A stretch of DNA of 64,000 nt from Alcanivorax sp. S6407 (lineage in GTDB: Bacteria > Pseudomonadota > Gammaproteobacteria > Pseudomonadales > Alcanivoracaceae). Below the pieces are notes generated by a model that made no database searches, was not told the DNA's origin, and worked only from the letters and a program-made list of their open reading frames with translations. A program made the position numbers and the translations under genes. The DNA lies in contig NZ_JALKBH010000011.1 in NCBI RefSeq assembly GCF_023016115.1, positions 1 through 64,000 of the forward strand, read 5' to 3'. This document shows, in pieces, positions 27,961 through 36,393 of this stretch; position 1 is the first letter of the stretch; every line of letters begins with the position of its first letter.

Positions 27961-28027
27961 GCTGCACGCATCACGCGACAGGCAAATAAAAATTTTTGTC
28001 GGAAGTCTGAGGTCGGACGTCAGACGC
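27961..28027. repeat. heptameric repeat, two blocks
   Basis: Block one (27961-27988) is GCTGCAC GCATCAC GCGACAG GCAAATA. Block two (28004-28024) is AGTCTGA GGTCGGA CGTCAGA. Both keep a strict 7-bp step. The region is the upstream gap of the GNAT-nitrilase gene and ends near the stop of the 124-aa hypothetical gene. Confidence 0.7.
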
Positions 28028-28046
28028 TAAATCCGCAACACCTTTA

Positions 28047-28421
28047 CTAACTGCTCAAGGGAGGAAACGGGATCAACCAGCTCATCTCCCGATTCTGCAA
28101 TGCATCCGGCCCTGTGGGATAGAGGGCAATGCCATCGGGGCGGATAAACAGCACCCCGCCTTCGTTCAGCCCAACGTATCCGGACTGGTGCTCACGGACA
28201 AAGCCACACTCACTCCCCCATTGCGGCTGCAAGGAAGCTGGAATGCTCTCGTAGCCAATGACACCATTAGCCAGGGGGTCATCAATGGCCACACGGTCGC
28301 GATACAGGCCCACGGCATCTTCCCCCACCAGCAGCACCATGCCCTGATGAAAATGCAGCAGGGTGACATTACCGCGTCCGTTGAGTGTCAGATTTTCCTG
28401 ATGTTCGATGATGGTATCCAT
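28047..28421 (-). CDS. hypothetical protein, 124 aa
   Basis: An unrecognised 124-residue protein. MDTIIEHQENLTLNGRGNVT begins a beta-rich, soluble chain with two blocks of alternating hydrophobics (TLLHFHQGMVLLVGEDAVGL and VGLNEGGVLFIRPDGIALYP). No catalytic motif is visible. The frame runs on upstream through the sirtuin gene, but the part before 28421 is antisense and rejected. Its start is only 27 bp from the divergent sirtuin start, which is tight for two promoters, so the call is moderate. Confidence 0.55.
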   Translation of the reverse strand: MDTIIEHQENLTLNGRGNVTLLHFHQGMVLLVGEDAVGLYRDRVAIDDPLANGVIGYESIPASLQPQWGSECGFVREHQSGYVGLNEGGVLFIRPDGIALYPTGPDALQNREMSWLIPFPPLSS

Positions 28422-28448
28422 GGGACAAGAGTTTCCGAGGGCAAATAA

Positions 28449-29159
28449 ATGGCTGAAAACATTGTAATACTTACCGGCGCGGGAATCTCGGCGGAATCCG
28501 GAATCAAGACGTTCAGAGCCTCGGACGGCCTGTGGGAAAACCACCGGGTAGAAGATGTGGCCACCCCGGAAGCCTTTTTCCGCAATCCCCTGCTGGTACA
28601 GAATTTCTATAACCAGCGTCGCGCCCAGTTGCTGACCCCGGCCATCCAGCCCAATGCGGCTCACCGGGCACTGGCAAAACTGGAGGCGGCCTACCCACAG
28701 GGTAATGTACTGGTGGTCACTCAGAACATCGACAATCTGCACGAACAGGCCGGCAGCAGCAACCTGATCCACATGCATGGCGAGATCCTCAAGGGGCGCT
28801 GCCAGACCAGTGGTGGTCTGGTGGACATCGACCACGACCTGACCCCGGCACTGCCCTGCCCCCTGTGCGGCAAGAAAGGCTGCCTGCGCCCCCATGTGGT
28901 GTGGTTTGGCGAGATGCCCCTGGAGATGGAAACCATCTACCGGGCCCTGGCCCGGTGCGACCGCTTCATCAGTATTGGTACCAGCGGCAATGTCTACCCG
29001 GCAGCGGGCTTCGTGGAAGAAGCCAATCGCCACGGCGCCCATACCATCGAGCTGAATCTGGAGCCCTCCCAGCAGCTCACCGCCTTTGCCGAGCACCGCC
29101 ATGGTCTGGCCACGGAGCTGGTACCCGGGTATGTAGAGGAGTTGATCAGCCTTTTGTAG
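28449..29159 (+). CDS. cobB: NAD-dependent protein deacylase (class III sirtuin)
   Basis: A 236-residue sirtuin. NAD-binding [22 protein letters not shown], the catalytic His in HMHGE, the zinc region GRCQTSG...CPLCGKKGC, and [23 protein letters not shown] and ELNLEPSQ match bacterial CobB closely. The Tyr and Arg of NFYNQRR are the class III acyl pocket residues linked to desuccinylation. As in E. coli CobB, the first zinc Cys pair is incomplete. The stop codon is directly followed by a heptameric repeat. Confidence 0.95.
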   Translation: MAENIVILTGAGISAESGIKTFRASDGLWENHRVEDVATPEAFFRNPLLVQNFYNQRRAQLLTPAIQPNAAHRALAKLEAAYPQGNVLVVTQNIDNLHEQAGSSNLIHMHGEILKGRCQTSGGLVDIDHDLTPALPCPLCGKKGCLRPHVVWFGEMPLEMETIYRALARCDRFISIGTSGNVYPAAGFVEEANRHGAHTIELNLEPSQQLTAFAEHRHGLATELVPGYVEELISLL

Positions 29160-29330
29160 CCGCAAGCGGCAAGCGGCAAGCTACAACGCGAATCCGGGTT
29201 TGGGGTTAACCGGCTAGCAAGCTGCTCCGCGTTGAAATGCCAGGGTCAAAGGGGCGATATGGCAGCTGCCCACTCCTGAGCGCGGGCATGGCCCAGAAAT
29301 GCTTACCGAGCCCCCCGCGCCCAGCGCCTT
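29160..29330. repeat. GCAAGCG heptamers and intergenic sequence
   Basis: GCAAGCG GCAAGCG GCAAGCT (29162-29182) begins two bases after the cobB stop codon. TTGTAGC before it and GCTACAA after it make a small hairpin. The remaining 150 bp show no gene. Confidence 0.75.
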
Positions 29331-29378
29331 GTAGCTTGTAGCTTGAGGCTTGAGGCTTGAGGCTTGAGGCTTGAGGCT
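29331..29378. repeat. GTAGCTT/GAGGCTT heptanucleotide array
   Basis: Two copies of GTAGCTT are followed by four copies of GAGGCTT and a final GAGGCTA, all in register. The first two units are identical to the array at 7432-7486, so one array probably changed unit sequence midway and then spread the change by slippage. Confidence 0.95.
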
Positions 29379-29551
29379 AACAGCCTGCTCCTCATAACCA
29401 CCACCTATATCACCAACAGCCTTGTCCCGTATTTCTCTGGCGGCCCGTTTCCGCTAGACTCCTGAACCTCTATATATAAGGAGTGCCCGCTTTCGCAGCC
29501 CGTCACAGAGCGGGCCGGGGGCTCCGGCAACGACAGCTAGTCAGGAACAAC

Positions 29552-30625
29552 ATGACCGATAAACAGGTAGACGATCTCAATATCGCCTCGCAGGAACTGC
29601 TGATCACTCCCAACGCGCTGAAGGAAGAGCTGCCGCTCTCCGCCAATGCCCGTCAGACCGTGATTGAAGGGCGCGAGACCATTCGTAACATCCTCGACCG
29701 CAAGGATCACCGCCTGTTCGTGGTGATTGGCCCCTGCTCTATCCATGACACCAAGGCGGCCATGGAATACGCCCAGAAGCTGAAAGCCCTGGCCGAGGAA
29801 GTGAAGGACACCATCTACCTGGTGCTGCGTGTCTACTTCGAGAAGCCGCGTACCACCACCGGCTGGAAGGGGCTGATCAACGACCCCTACATGAACGATT
29901 CCTTCAAGGTTCAGGACGGCCTGCACATTGCCCGCAAGCTGCTGCTGGACGTGGCAGAACTGGGCCTGCCGGCCGCCACCGAGGCGCTGGACCCCACTAC
30001 CCCGCAGTACGTTCAGGACCTGATTTCCTGGAATGCCATTGGCGCCCGTACCACCGAGAGCCAGACCCACCGTGAGATGTCCTCCGGTCTGTCCAGCCCG
30101 GTAGGCTTCAAGAACGGTACCGACGGCAGCCTGGATGTGGCCGTAAATGCCATGCTCAGCGTGCAGTCTCCGCACCGCTTCCTGGGTATCGATCCGGAAG
30201 GCCGCGTGGCACTGACTACCACCAAGGGTAACCAGTACGGCCACGTGGTTCTGCGTGGCGGCGGCGGCAAGCCGAACTACGATTCCGTCTCTGTGGCGCT
30301 GGCTGAGAAGGCGCTGGAGAAAGCCGGTGTCTCCACCAACATCATGGTGGACTGCTCCCACGCCAACTCCAACAAGGACCCGGGTCTGCAGCCTCTGGTG
30401 ATGGAAAACATCGCCAACCAGATTCTGGAAGGCAACCAATCCATCGTTGGCCTGATGGTGGAATCCCACCTGAAATTCGGCAACCAGAAAATCCCGGCCA
30501 ACCTGGATGATCTGGAGTACGGCGTCTCCATCACTGATGGCTGTATCGCCTGGGATACCACCGAGAAAGCCATCCGCGACATGGCCGACAAGCTGCGCGA
30601 CGTGCTGCCCAAGCGCAACGGTTAA
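29552..30625 (+). CDS. 3-deoxy-7-phosphoheptulonate synthase (type I DAHP synthase)
   Basis: A 357-residue class I-alpha DAHP synthase, which condenses phosphoenolpyruvate and erythrose 4-phosphate in the first step of the shikimate pathway. VIGPCSIHD, RVYFEKPRTTTGWKGLINDP, IGARTTESQTHRE, GFKNGTDG, DCSHANSNK and MVESHL carry the substrate and metal residues. The start at 29552 (MTDKQVDDLNIAS) fits homologues; the frame from 29483 adds a non-conserved lead. It is close to AroF/AroG; which amino acid inhibits it cannot be assigned here. It is a single gene with a good terminator. Confidence 0.95.
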   Translation: MTDKQVDDLNIASQELLITPNALKEELPLSANARQTVIEGRETIRNILDRKDHRLFVVIGPCSIHDTKAAMEYAQKLKALAEEVKDTIYLVLRVYFEKPRTTTGWKGLINDPYMNDSFKVQDGLHIARKLLLDVAELGLPAATEALDPTTPQYVQDLISWNAIGARTTESQTHREMSSGLSSPVGFKNGTDGSLDVAVNAMLSVQSPHRFLGIDPEGRVALTTTKGNQYGHVVLRGGGGKPNYDSVSVALAEKALEKAGVSTNIMVDCSHANSNKDPGLQPLVMENIANQILEGNQSIVGLMVESHLKFGNQKIPANLDDLEYGVSITDGCIAWDTTEKAIRDMADKLRDVLPKRNG

Positions 30626-30643
30626 GCCGCAGTGCGGTCACCC

Positions 30644-30674
30644 AAAAGCCCGGTCTGGTACCGGGCTTTTTTTT
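30644..30674 (+). terminator. intrinsic terminator of DAHP synthase
   Basis: AGCCCGGT pairs with ACCGGGCT around a TCTGGT-type loop, followed by eight T residues about 20 bp after the stop. Confidence 0.93.
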
Positions 30675-30693
30675 GTGGGTAGTTGGTTGGTGA

Positions 30694-30764
30694 GTTTCGA
30701 GTCTCGAAATACAAAACCCGATTTTTTGCTTCTCGCGACTCGTAAATCGCTCCTCGCTTCTACC
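30694..30764. repeat. heptameric arms between convergent genes
   Basis: GTTTCGA GTCTCGA (30694-30707) is followed by TTCTCGC GACTCGT AAATCGC TCCTCGC TTCTACC (30730-30764), reading roughly as its inverted counterpart. A CTTGCAGGCAAGCTCCTACAG REP-like end (about 30790-30810) is next to it. This sits between the terminators of the two convergent genes. Confidence 0.7.
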
Positions 30765-30862
30765 CTTTGCCTCGGTGTCTCTCGAATCGCTTGCAGGCAA
30801 GCTCCTACAGAAAAAGTTACGCCGAGTTTGAATGGAGCGTGATGCCGCCACAGACCCGCCCA

Positions 30863-30892
30863 CAAAAAAGCCCGGCATAGGCCGGGCTTTTT
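30863..30892 (-). terminator. intrinsic terminator of the repeat lipoprotein gene
   Basis: AGCCCGGC pairs with GCCGGGCT around ATAG; on the minus strand it is followed by TTTTTTGTGG. It is about 25 bp after the stop codon. Confidence 0.9.
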
Positions 30893-30914
30893 CTTCGCTG
30901 GTATTAGGCTGCGC

Positions 30915-33900
30915 TTACAGCAGGCCTCCCAGTAGAGCATCGAACAGACCGGTCAGCGGGTTCTCCTCCGCATCCGCACCAGACAGTTCTTCCAGCAGAC
31001 AACCCAGCCCCAGGGTCAGGGAGACGTCGCCTTCATCGTTGGTCCCGCTCAACAGGGAGCACTCTTCGGACAGCGGAATGTCCAGGAACTCGATGTTGTC
31101 CAGAGACTCGATGAAGCAGGCCGTGGGATCCACACTGCCAGTGGCAGAGGTTTCCGGGCAGACCTGATTGGTCAGCTCATTGGGCTCGCTCAGCGGACCG
31201 AGCAGCTCTTCCAGAGCGCCTAGGTTGGCGCCCGCTTCCATCAGACAGTCAGACGGCGTGCTCGGGCCAATCTCGCCACCGGCGGTCACCGGACAGAACT
31301 GTTCCAGTGCGCCACCGAACGGATTCTCGCCGCCCATACCGCCACCAGCAACCGCTTCCTCGAAGCATGAAGCTGGATCTACGGAACCATCAGATGACTC
31401 TACCGGACAGAGGGCGTCAGTCAGCGGGTTGCTGCCACCGAGGATGTCCTCGATGTTACCGAAGTTGCTGCCTGCTTCTGTAAGGCAATCGATCGGGGTA
31501 GTCGGGCTCAGTTCAGCTTCTGCAGTGGTCGGACAGAACTGCTCCAGAGCCGGAGCAAACGGATTTTCCATGTCGCCGCCCGGCATGCCGCCAGCAGTGG
31601 CCTCCATGAAACAGGCCGCCGGATCGATCGGGCTGCTCTGCGCCGCTTCCGGACACAGGGCTTCCGTCAGCGGGTTAGCGCCGCCAATCAGCTCTTCCAC
31701 GTCACCGAAGGCCGCACCGGCTTCGGTCAGACAGTCGATGGCAGTGGTCGGACCCAGATCTGCCATGGCGGTCTCGGGGCAGAACTGACCCATCACCGGA
31801 GCAAACGGGTTGCCTTCGCCACCGGGCAGGCCACCTTCACCAAAGCCGGCTGCGGCTTCTTCGAAACAGGCTGCCGGGTCCACCGGGCTCTCCGCAGAGG
31901 CCACCGGACACAGCGCATCGGTCAGCGGGTTGCTGCCCAACAGCAGGTCCTGCACGTCCTGGAAGTTGCTGCCCGCTTCAGTCAGACAGTCGATGGGAGT
32001 CGTCGGACCCAGATCTGCCATGGCAGTCTCGGGGCAGAACTGCTCCAGTGCCGGGGCAAACGGGTTTTCCATGTCACCACCGCCAGCGGTGGCTTCCATG
32101 AAACAGGCTGCCGGATCAATCGGGCTGCTCTGCGCCGCTTCCGGACACAGGGCGTCAGTCAACGGGTTGGCGCCGCCAATCAGCTCTTCCACGTCACCGA
32201 AGGCTGCACCGGCTTCGGTGAGACAGTCGATGGCAGTGGTCGGACCCAGATCCGCCATGGCGGTTTCAGGGCAGAACTGACCCATTACCGGGGCAAACGG
32301 GTTACCTTCGCCACCGGGCAGGCCACCTTCACCAAAGCCGGCTGCGGCTTCTTCGAAACAGGCGGCCGGATCCACCGGGCTGTCTGCAGAAGCCACCGGA
32401 CACAGGGCATCGGTCAGCGGGTTGCTGCCCAGCAGCAGGTCCTGCACGTCCTGGAAGTTACTACCCGCTTCAGTCAGGCAGTCAATCGGAGTGGTTTCAC
32501 TCAAGCCATCCAGGGCGGTTTCGGGGCAGAATTGCTCCATCACCGGCGCCAGCGGATTCTCCATGTCGCCGCCCGGCATGCCACCAGCGGTGGCTTCCAT
32601 GAAGCACGCCGCAGGATCAATCGGGCTGCTCTGGGCCGCTTCCGGACACAGGGCTTCAGTCAGCGGATTGGCTCCACCAATCAGCTCTTCCACATCACCA
32701 AAGGCAGAACCGGCTTCGGTCAGACAATCGATCGGGGTGGTCGGACCCAGATCGCCAGCAGCGGTATCCGGGCAGAACTGCTCCAGTACCGGGGCCAGCG
32801 GGTTCTCCATATCACCACCGCCACCACCGGGCAGACCGCCGCCAGCGGCTTCCATGAAACAGGCAGCCGGATCAATCGGGCTGGTCATGGCCGCTTCCGG
32901 GCACAGGTTCTCGGTCAGTGGGTTCGGGCCGGTCAGCAGATCCTGAACCTCCTGGAAGTTACCACCGGCTTCTGCCAGACAGTCAATGGCAGTGCTCTCG
33001 CTCAAAGGCGCGGCTGCCGTTTCCGGACAGAACTGTTCCATCAACGGGGCGAACGGGTTGCTGGCATCACCGCCAGTACCACCATCGCCGCCGTCGCCAC
33101 CACCATCACCCGGGAATCCACCCTCTCCCATGATGGCTTCTGCGAAACAATCCTGTGGATCATATCGGCCACTGGCAGACTCAATGGGGCAGAGCTGCTC
33201 GGTGAGCGGGTTGGTGGCGGTGATCATGTCCACAATGGTCATGTAGACACGGCTCGCCTCATCCAGACACTCGGTAGGTGCTTCAGGGTTCGGCTCAACC
33301 GAACCGGTTTCCGGGCACAGTTGATCAGCGAATGGATCTCCGCCATCACCACCCTCACCGCTACCGGGCAGATTGCCGCCGGCAAGCGCTTCGCTGAAGC
33401 AGTTCGCGGGATCGACTTCGCCGTCGGCCGCTTCTTCAGGGCAGATAGCTTCAGTGATCGGGTTGGCACCGCCAATCATGTCACCGAAGTCACCAAAATT
33501 ACCGGCCGCTTCTTCCAGACAGGCCGCCGGGAAGGTAGCGCTGCCATCGAATGAAGTGTCGGTATCATAGACAAAGTCCTGATCCAGCATTTCGCCGTTG
33601 AAGGTCAGGGTCGCATCGAAAGCCTGGGCGGCTTCGGGACAGAACTGCTGAACAACAGGATTGAGGGACAGCTCGTAACCGCTATCTTCCTCGGCTTCGT
33701 CTTCCCCTTCTTCAAGACAGGCTTCAGGGCTGATGTTACCCAGCTCATCCGGTGCCGCGCTGGTCAGCGGACACAGGGCGTCAGTGAGCGGATTTTCCTG
33801 ATCGATAATTGCAGCGATCTCTGGTGGCAGAGCGCGGGCAGCCGCACCGGCATCTGCGGCAGGTGCGGAGCTGCTGCCACCGCCACCACAGGCTGCCAGC

Positions 33901-33950
33901 ATGGCCGCGAGGGCGCTGGTACCTACCATGAGTTTGATTTGTTTGGCCAA
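30915..33950 (-). CDS. lipoprotein made of Cys-containing tandem repeats
   Basis: A 1011-residue acidic protein of unknown family. A TTG start at 33950 is chosen because GGAGGGG lies upstream at proper distance; the ATG at 33968 has none. The N-terminus (AKQIKLMVGTSALAAMLAAC) is a signal peptide with lipobox LAAC, then Gly/Ser/Ala-rich linker, so it is probably an outer-membrane lipoprotein. About ten double units of about 80 residues follow. Each has two related halves, xQFCPETA...PIDCLTEAG and NPLTxxLCP...DPAACFxEA, with two Cys per half, likely disulfides. Gly-rich spacers separate units. 492 bp (164 residues) are duplicated nearly exactly. No enzymatic motif is seen. Confidence 0.85.
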   Translation of the reverse strand: MAKQIKLMVGTSALAAMLAACGGGGSSSAPAADAGAAARALPPEIAAIIDQENPLTDALCPLTSAAPDELGNISPEACLEEGEDEAEEDSGYELSLNPVVQQFCPEAAQAFDATLTFNGEMLDQDFVYDTDTSFDGSATFPAACLEEAAGNFGDFGDMIGGANPITEAICPEEAADGEVDPANCFSEALAGGNLPGSGEGGDGGDPFADQLCPETGSVEPNPEAPTECLDEASRVYMTIVDMITATNPLTEQLCPIESASGRYDPQDCFAEAIMGEGGFPGDGGGDGGDGGTGGDASNPFAPLMEQFCPETAAAPLSESTAIDCLAEAGGNFQEVQDLLTGPNPLTENLCPEAAMTSPIDPAACFMEAAGGGLPGGGGGDMENPLAPVLEQFCPDTAAGDLGPTTPIDCLTEAGSAFGDVEELIGGANPLTEALCPEAAQSSPIDPAACFMEATAGGMPGGDMENPLAPVMEQFCPETALDGLSETTPIDCLTEAGSNFQDVQDLLLGSNPLTDALCPVASADSPVDPAACFEEAAAGFGEGGLPGGEGNPFAPVMGQFCPETAMADLGPTTAIDCLTEAGAAFGDVEELIGGANPLTDALCPEAAQSSPIDPAACFMEATAGGGDMENPFAPALEQFCPETAMADLGPTTPIDCLTEAGSNFQDVQDLLLGSNPLTDALCPVASAESPVDPAACFEEAAAGFGEGGLPGGEGNPFAPVMGQFCPETAMADLGPTTAIDCLTEAGAAFGDVEELIGGANPLTEALCPEAAQSSPIDPAACFMEATAGGMPGGDMENPFAPALEQFCPTTAEAELSPTTPIDCLTEAGSNFGNIEDILGGSNPLTDALCPVESSDGSVDPASCFEEAVAGGGMGGENPFGGALEQFCPVTAGGEIGPSTPSDCLMEAGANLGALEELLGPLSEPNELTNQVCPETSATGSVDPTACFIESLDNIEFLDIPLSEECSLLSGTNDEGDVSLTLGLGCLLEELSGADAEENPLTGLFDALLGGLL
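31689..32500. repeat. 492-bp near-identical tandem duplication inside the lipoprotein gene
   Basis: The block beginning at 31689 recurs at 32181, an offset of 492 bp, with only scattered third-position differences over about 310 bp compared by eye. This keeps reading frame and equals two double units. It indicates recent in-frame duplication and makes repeat number likely to differ between isolates or be mis-assembled from short reads. Confidence 0.85.
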
Positions 33951-34262
33951 GATGAACCCCTCCATCATGCTTTGTCGTTATTACTTCCCTGTTTGGGGAA
34001 TGTGCATGGGGGACTATGCGGGGGATGTGCAATCTACTGTAGAGCAAGGGGGTTGACGGTATGTAACCAAGCGTAGTCATCGTAACCGCTTGGTGTCCGC
34101 AAGCCGCTCAAGATTACACACTGCAAAAATTGGTTCATCACGAAGTAACGGCAAGGGTCCATGAGAGGCATGCCCCCGTCTTAATCCATCGCAGAGCTCG
34201 CTGGATGCCTGAAAGCCTCACACCTTACGAAATGAGTTCAGGACAAGGGAGCGAGCCTCTAA
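33951..34262. other. intergenic, lipoprotein gene promoter region
   Basis: About 310 bp without a gene. CCAAGCG...CGCTTGG (about 34068-34095) is an inverted pair in a region that also repeats GTAACC. No confident -35/-10 pair could be assigned for the leftward lipoprotein gene, and no terminator is evident for the leftward esterase gene. Confidence 0.4.
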
Positions 34263-35264
34263 TCATTGTCGCCCGCGCACCACCCGGGCGTGGGCGCGAA
34301 CATGACCTTCGGCATCACGCTGACTGAGGTGATCATGCACAAAGGCACCTATCTCCTGAAGGGCTTGCCGGGCTTCGGGAACCAGCGACGCCAAAGCATG
34401 GAAAACATGAGGCATGTTCTCCCAGACCTGCAGCTGGCAGGGCACCTCTGCCTTCGCCGCCTGCTCAGCAACCCTTTCGGCATCACTGAGCAACACCTCG
34501 GTGCTGCCGACCTGAATCAACATAGGAGGCAACCCTGCATAATCAGCGTAGACGGGAGAAATGAGCGGAGAGGCAGGATCATGCTGACGGCTGTAGGAAC
34601 CGGAGACGAAGCGCAATGCGTCGATGGGAATCATGGGGTCGCGCCGATTATTACTGACAATACTTTCGCCACTGCAGGTGAGATCCGCCCAGGGACTGAT
34701 CAGTACAGCGCAGGAGGGCTGCGGCAATCCCAGTTCACGCAGTCGCAGCATGGTCACCAGTGACAGGTTTCCACCCGCTGAATCGCCGGCAAAGACAATG
34801 TGCTGAGGATCATATCCCAGTTCCAGCAACGCCTTGTAAGCACGCACCGCATCATCGATAGGCGCCGGATAGGCCCAGTCCGGAGGCTGCCGGTAATCCA
34901 GCGCCAGAACCTTGGCCTTGCAGTACTGGCTCATACGCCAGGTCACGGCGCGATGGGAACGGGGCGAACCAAAAAAATAAGCGCCACCATGAAAATACAG
35001 CACCACCCGATTGGAGCGCACATTACGGCCGGCAATCAACCATTCACCGGGCACACCACCGACCAGCGCCGGAGAAATATGTACATCGGAGTGAACCGGC
35101 AGCGCCAGCGTGACCGTATCGAATCCCAGTTGGGAAAACTTCATGAAACGGCGGCTGAAGCGAATGCGATTGACCACCGGCTTCACCAGCGTCTTCAGGG
35201 AACGGATAACCACCCTGCTCTGCCAGCTGGTACCCGGAAACACGGTATTGTTGTTTTTGTCCAT
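34263..35264 (-). CDS. alpha/beta hydrolase, HSL-type esterase
   Basis: A 333-residue alpha/beta hydrolase of the hormone-sensitive lipase group (family IV). The oxyanion motif HGGAYFFG (about 92-99), nucleophile GDSAGGN (Ser about 167), an Asp in the LIQVGSTEVLLSDAE region and His in MPHVFHAL form the usual site. A basic N-terminal 40 residues without a signal peptide suggests cytoplasmic or membrane-peripheral location. It likely cleaves short or medium acyl esters. It is divergent from the ion channel gene about 108 bp away. Confidence 0.9.
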   Translation of the reverse strand: MDKNNNTVFPGTSWQSRVVIRSLKTLVKPVVNRIRFSRRFMKFSQLGFDTVTLALPVHSDVHISPALVGGVPGEWLIAGRNVRSNRVVLYFHGGAYFFGSPRSHRAVTWRMSQYCKAKVLALDYRQPPDWAYPAPIDDAVRAYKALLELGYDPQHIVFAGDSAGGNLSLVTMLRLRELGLPQPSCAVLISPWADLTCSGESIVSNNRRDPMIPIDALRFVSGSYSRQHDPASPLISPVYADYAGLPPMLIQVGSTEVLLSDAERVAEQAAKAEVPCQLQVWENMPHVFHALASLVPEARQALQEIGAFVHDHLSQRDAEGHVRAHARVVRGRQ

Positions 35265-35371
35265 CTCGGTACGCGCTCAATAGGTATGCTGCCAGACTAA
35301 GTGGTCATCAGTTTCGTAACAAGCCACAATACGCACAGCTTTGTGGATAATAACGCGATCAGGATCAGGGT

Positions 35372-36199
35372 ATGGAAAGTCTGCGACAACGCTGGCGGCA
35401 TATTATTTTCGGCACCGACACGCCGGCCGGTCAGCTGTTCGATGTGATCCTGATCATCGCGATTCTGGGTAGCGTGGTGGCTGTGATGCTGGACAGTGTG
35501 GCGAGCCTGCATGTCGACTACGGCACCTGGCTGTATGCCGCAGAATGGTTCTTCACCATTCTGTTCACACTGGAATACGGGGTACGCCTGTGGGTGAGTG
35601 AGAGGCCCCTGCGCTATGCCCGCAGCTTTTACGGCATTGTCGATCTACTGTCGATTATTCCTACTTACCTGAGCCTGGTCGTGGCCGGCTCCAACTACCT
35701 GCTGACCATTCGCGCCTTGCGAGTACTGAGAGTATTCCGGGTCATGAAGCTGGTGAAGTTCATGGGCGAAGCCAACCAGCTGGGCCTGGCATTGGTACGT
35801 ACCCGCCGCAAGATCGCCATTTTCATGTTCTCGGTATTCGTGGTGATCGTGATTTTTGGTAGCGTCATGTATGTAGTGGAAGGCCCCAAGAACGGGTTTA
35901 CCAGCATTCCTCGCAGTATTTACTGGGCCATCGTCACCATTACCACTGTGGGCTACGGGGATATTTCGCCACATACCCCGCTGGGACAACTGATTGCTTC
36001 CCTGGCCATGATCACCGGTTACGCCATCATCGCCGTGCCCACCGGCATCGTTACCGCGGAGATCTCGGCAGCAAGAACCAGCATGCAGTACGAGCGGGAG
36101 TGCACCGGCTGCCATCGTCACTCCCATGACCCGGATGCGCGGTTCTGTAAACAGTGCGGGACGGAATTGCCGAAGTTGTCGTTGAAGGGGAAGGAATGA
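35372..36199 (+). CDS. voltage-gated-type potassium channel with C-terminal zinc ribbon
   Basis: A 275-residue six-helix ion channel. The S4 helix RALRVLRVFRVMKLVKF has regularly spaced Arg/Lys, the pore loop has the K+ filter TVGYGD (about 191-196), and S5/S6 flank it. After S6 a C-terminal zinc-ribbon-like tail (CTGCHRHSHDPDARFCKQCG, about 247-266) replaces the more usual RCK or cyclic-nucleotide domain. The role of the tail is unknown; a metal- or redox-sensing function is inference. The stop is 2 bp from a heptameric repeat. Confidence 0.92.
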   Translation: MESLRQRWRHIIFGTDTPAGQLFDVILIIAILGSVVAVMLDSVASLHVDYGTWLYAAEWFFTILFTLEYGVRLWVSERPLRYARSFYGIVDLLSIIPTYLSLVVAGSNYLLTIRALRVLRVFRVMKLVKFMGEANQLGLALVRTRRKIAIFMFSVFVVIVIFGSVMYVVEGPKNGFTSIPRSIYWAIVTITTVGYGDISPHTPLGQLIASLAMITGYAIIAVPTGIVTAEISAARTSMQYERECTGCHRHSHDPDARFCKQCGTELPKLSLKGKE

Positions 36200-36201
36200 C
36201 G

Positions 36202-36386
36202 GCTGCGAGCTATGAGTTTCGAAAGGCAGGGCTCGGGAAGGAGTTTAAAGTTCAAAAGCGCGGAGAGATGTCATGTTAATCTGGAACGAATCACCCCGCG
36301 CTTCCGGGTGTTGACCGGACTACCCGATCTCGTGAGCGAATAGCAGCGCGGAGCCAGCTTTCAACTTTTCACTTTAAACTTTCAAC
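36202..36386. repeat. inverted element with heptameric ends, second copy type
   Basis: Left side: GCTGCGA GCTATGA GTTTCGA (36202-36222), then GTTTAAA GTTCAAA (36243-36256). Right side: TTTCAAC TTTTCAC TTTAAAC TTTCAAC (36359-36386). The GTTTAAA/GTTCAAA units and their reverse complements are those of 5615-5764. The core sequence differs, apart from an AGCGCGG block. It fills the whole gap between two convergent genes, starting 2 bp after one stop codon and ending 7 bp before the other. Confidence 0.85.
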
Positions 36387-36393
36387 TCTTTCC

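Noticed and set aside
28188-28448. 86-codon plus-strand frame opposite the 124-aa hypothetical gene
   Set aside because: It runs into the sirtuin start with no ribosome site; the minus-strand frame looks more protein-like.
28422-29165. Upstream extension of the 124-aa frame through cobB
   Set aside because: This part is antisense to a well-defined sirtuin gene and lacks motifs.
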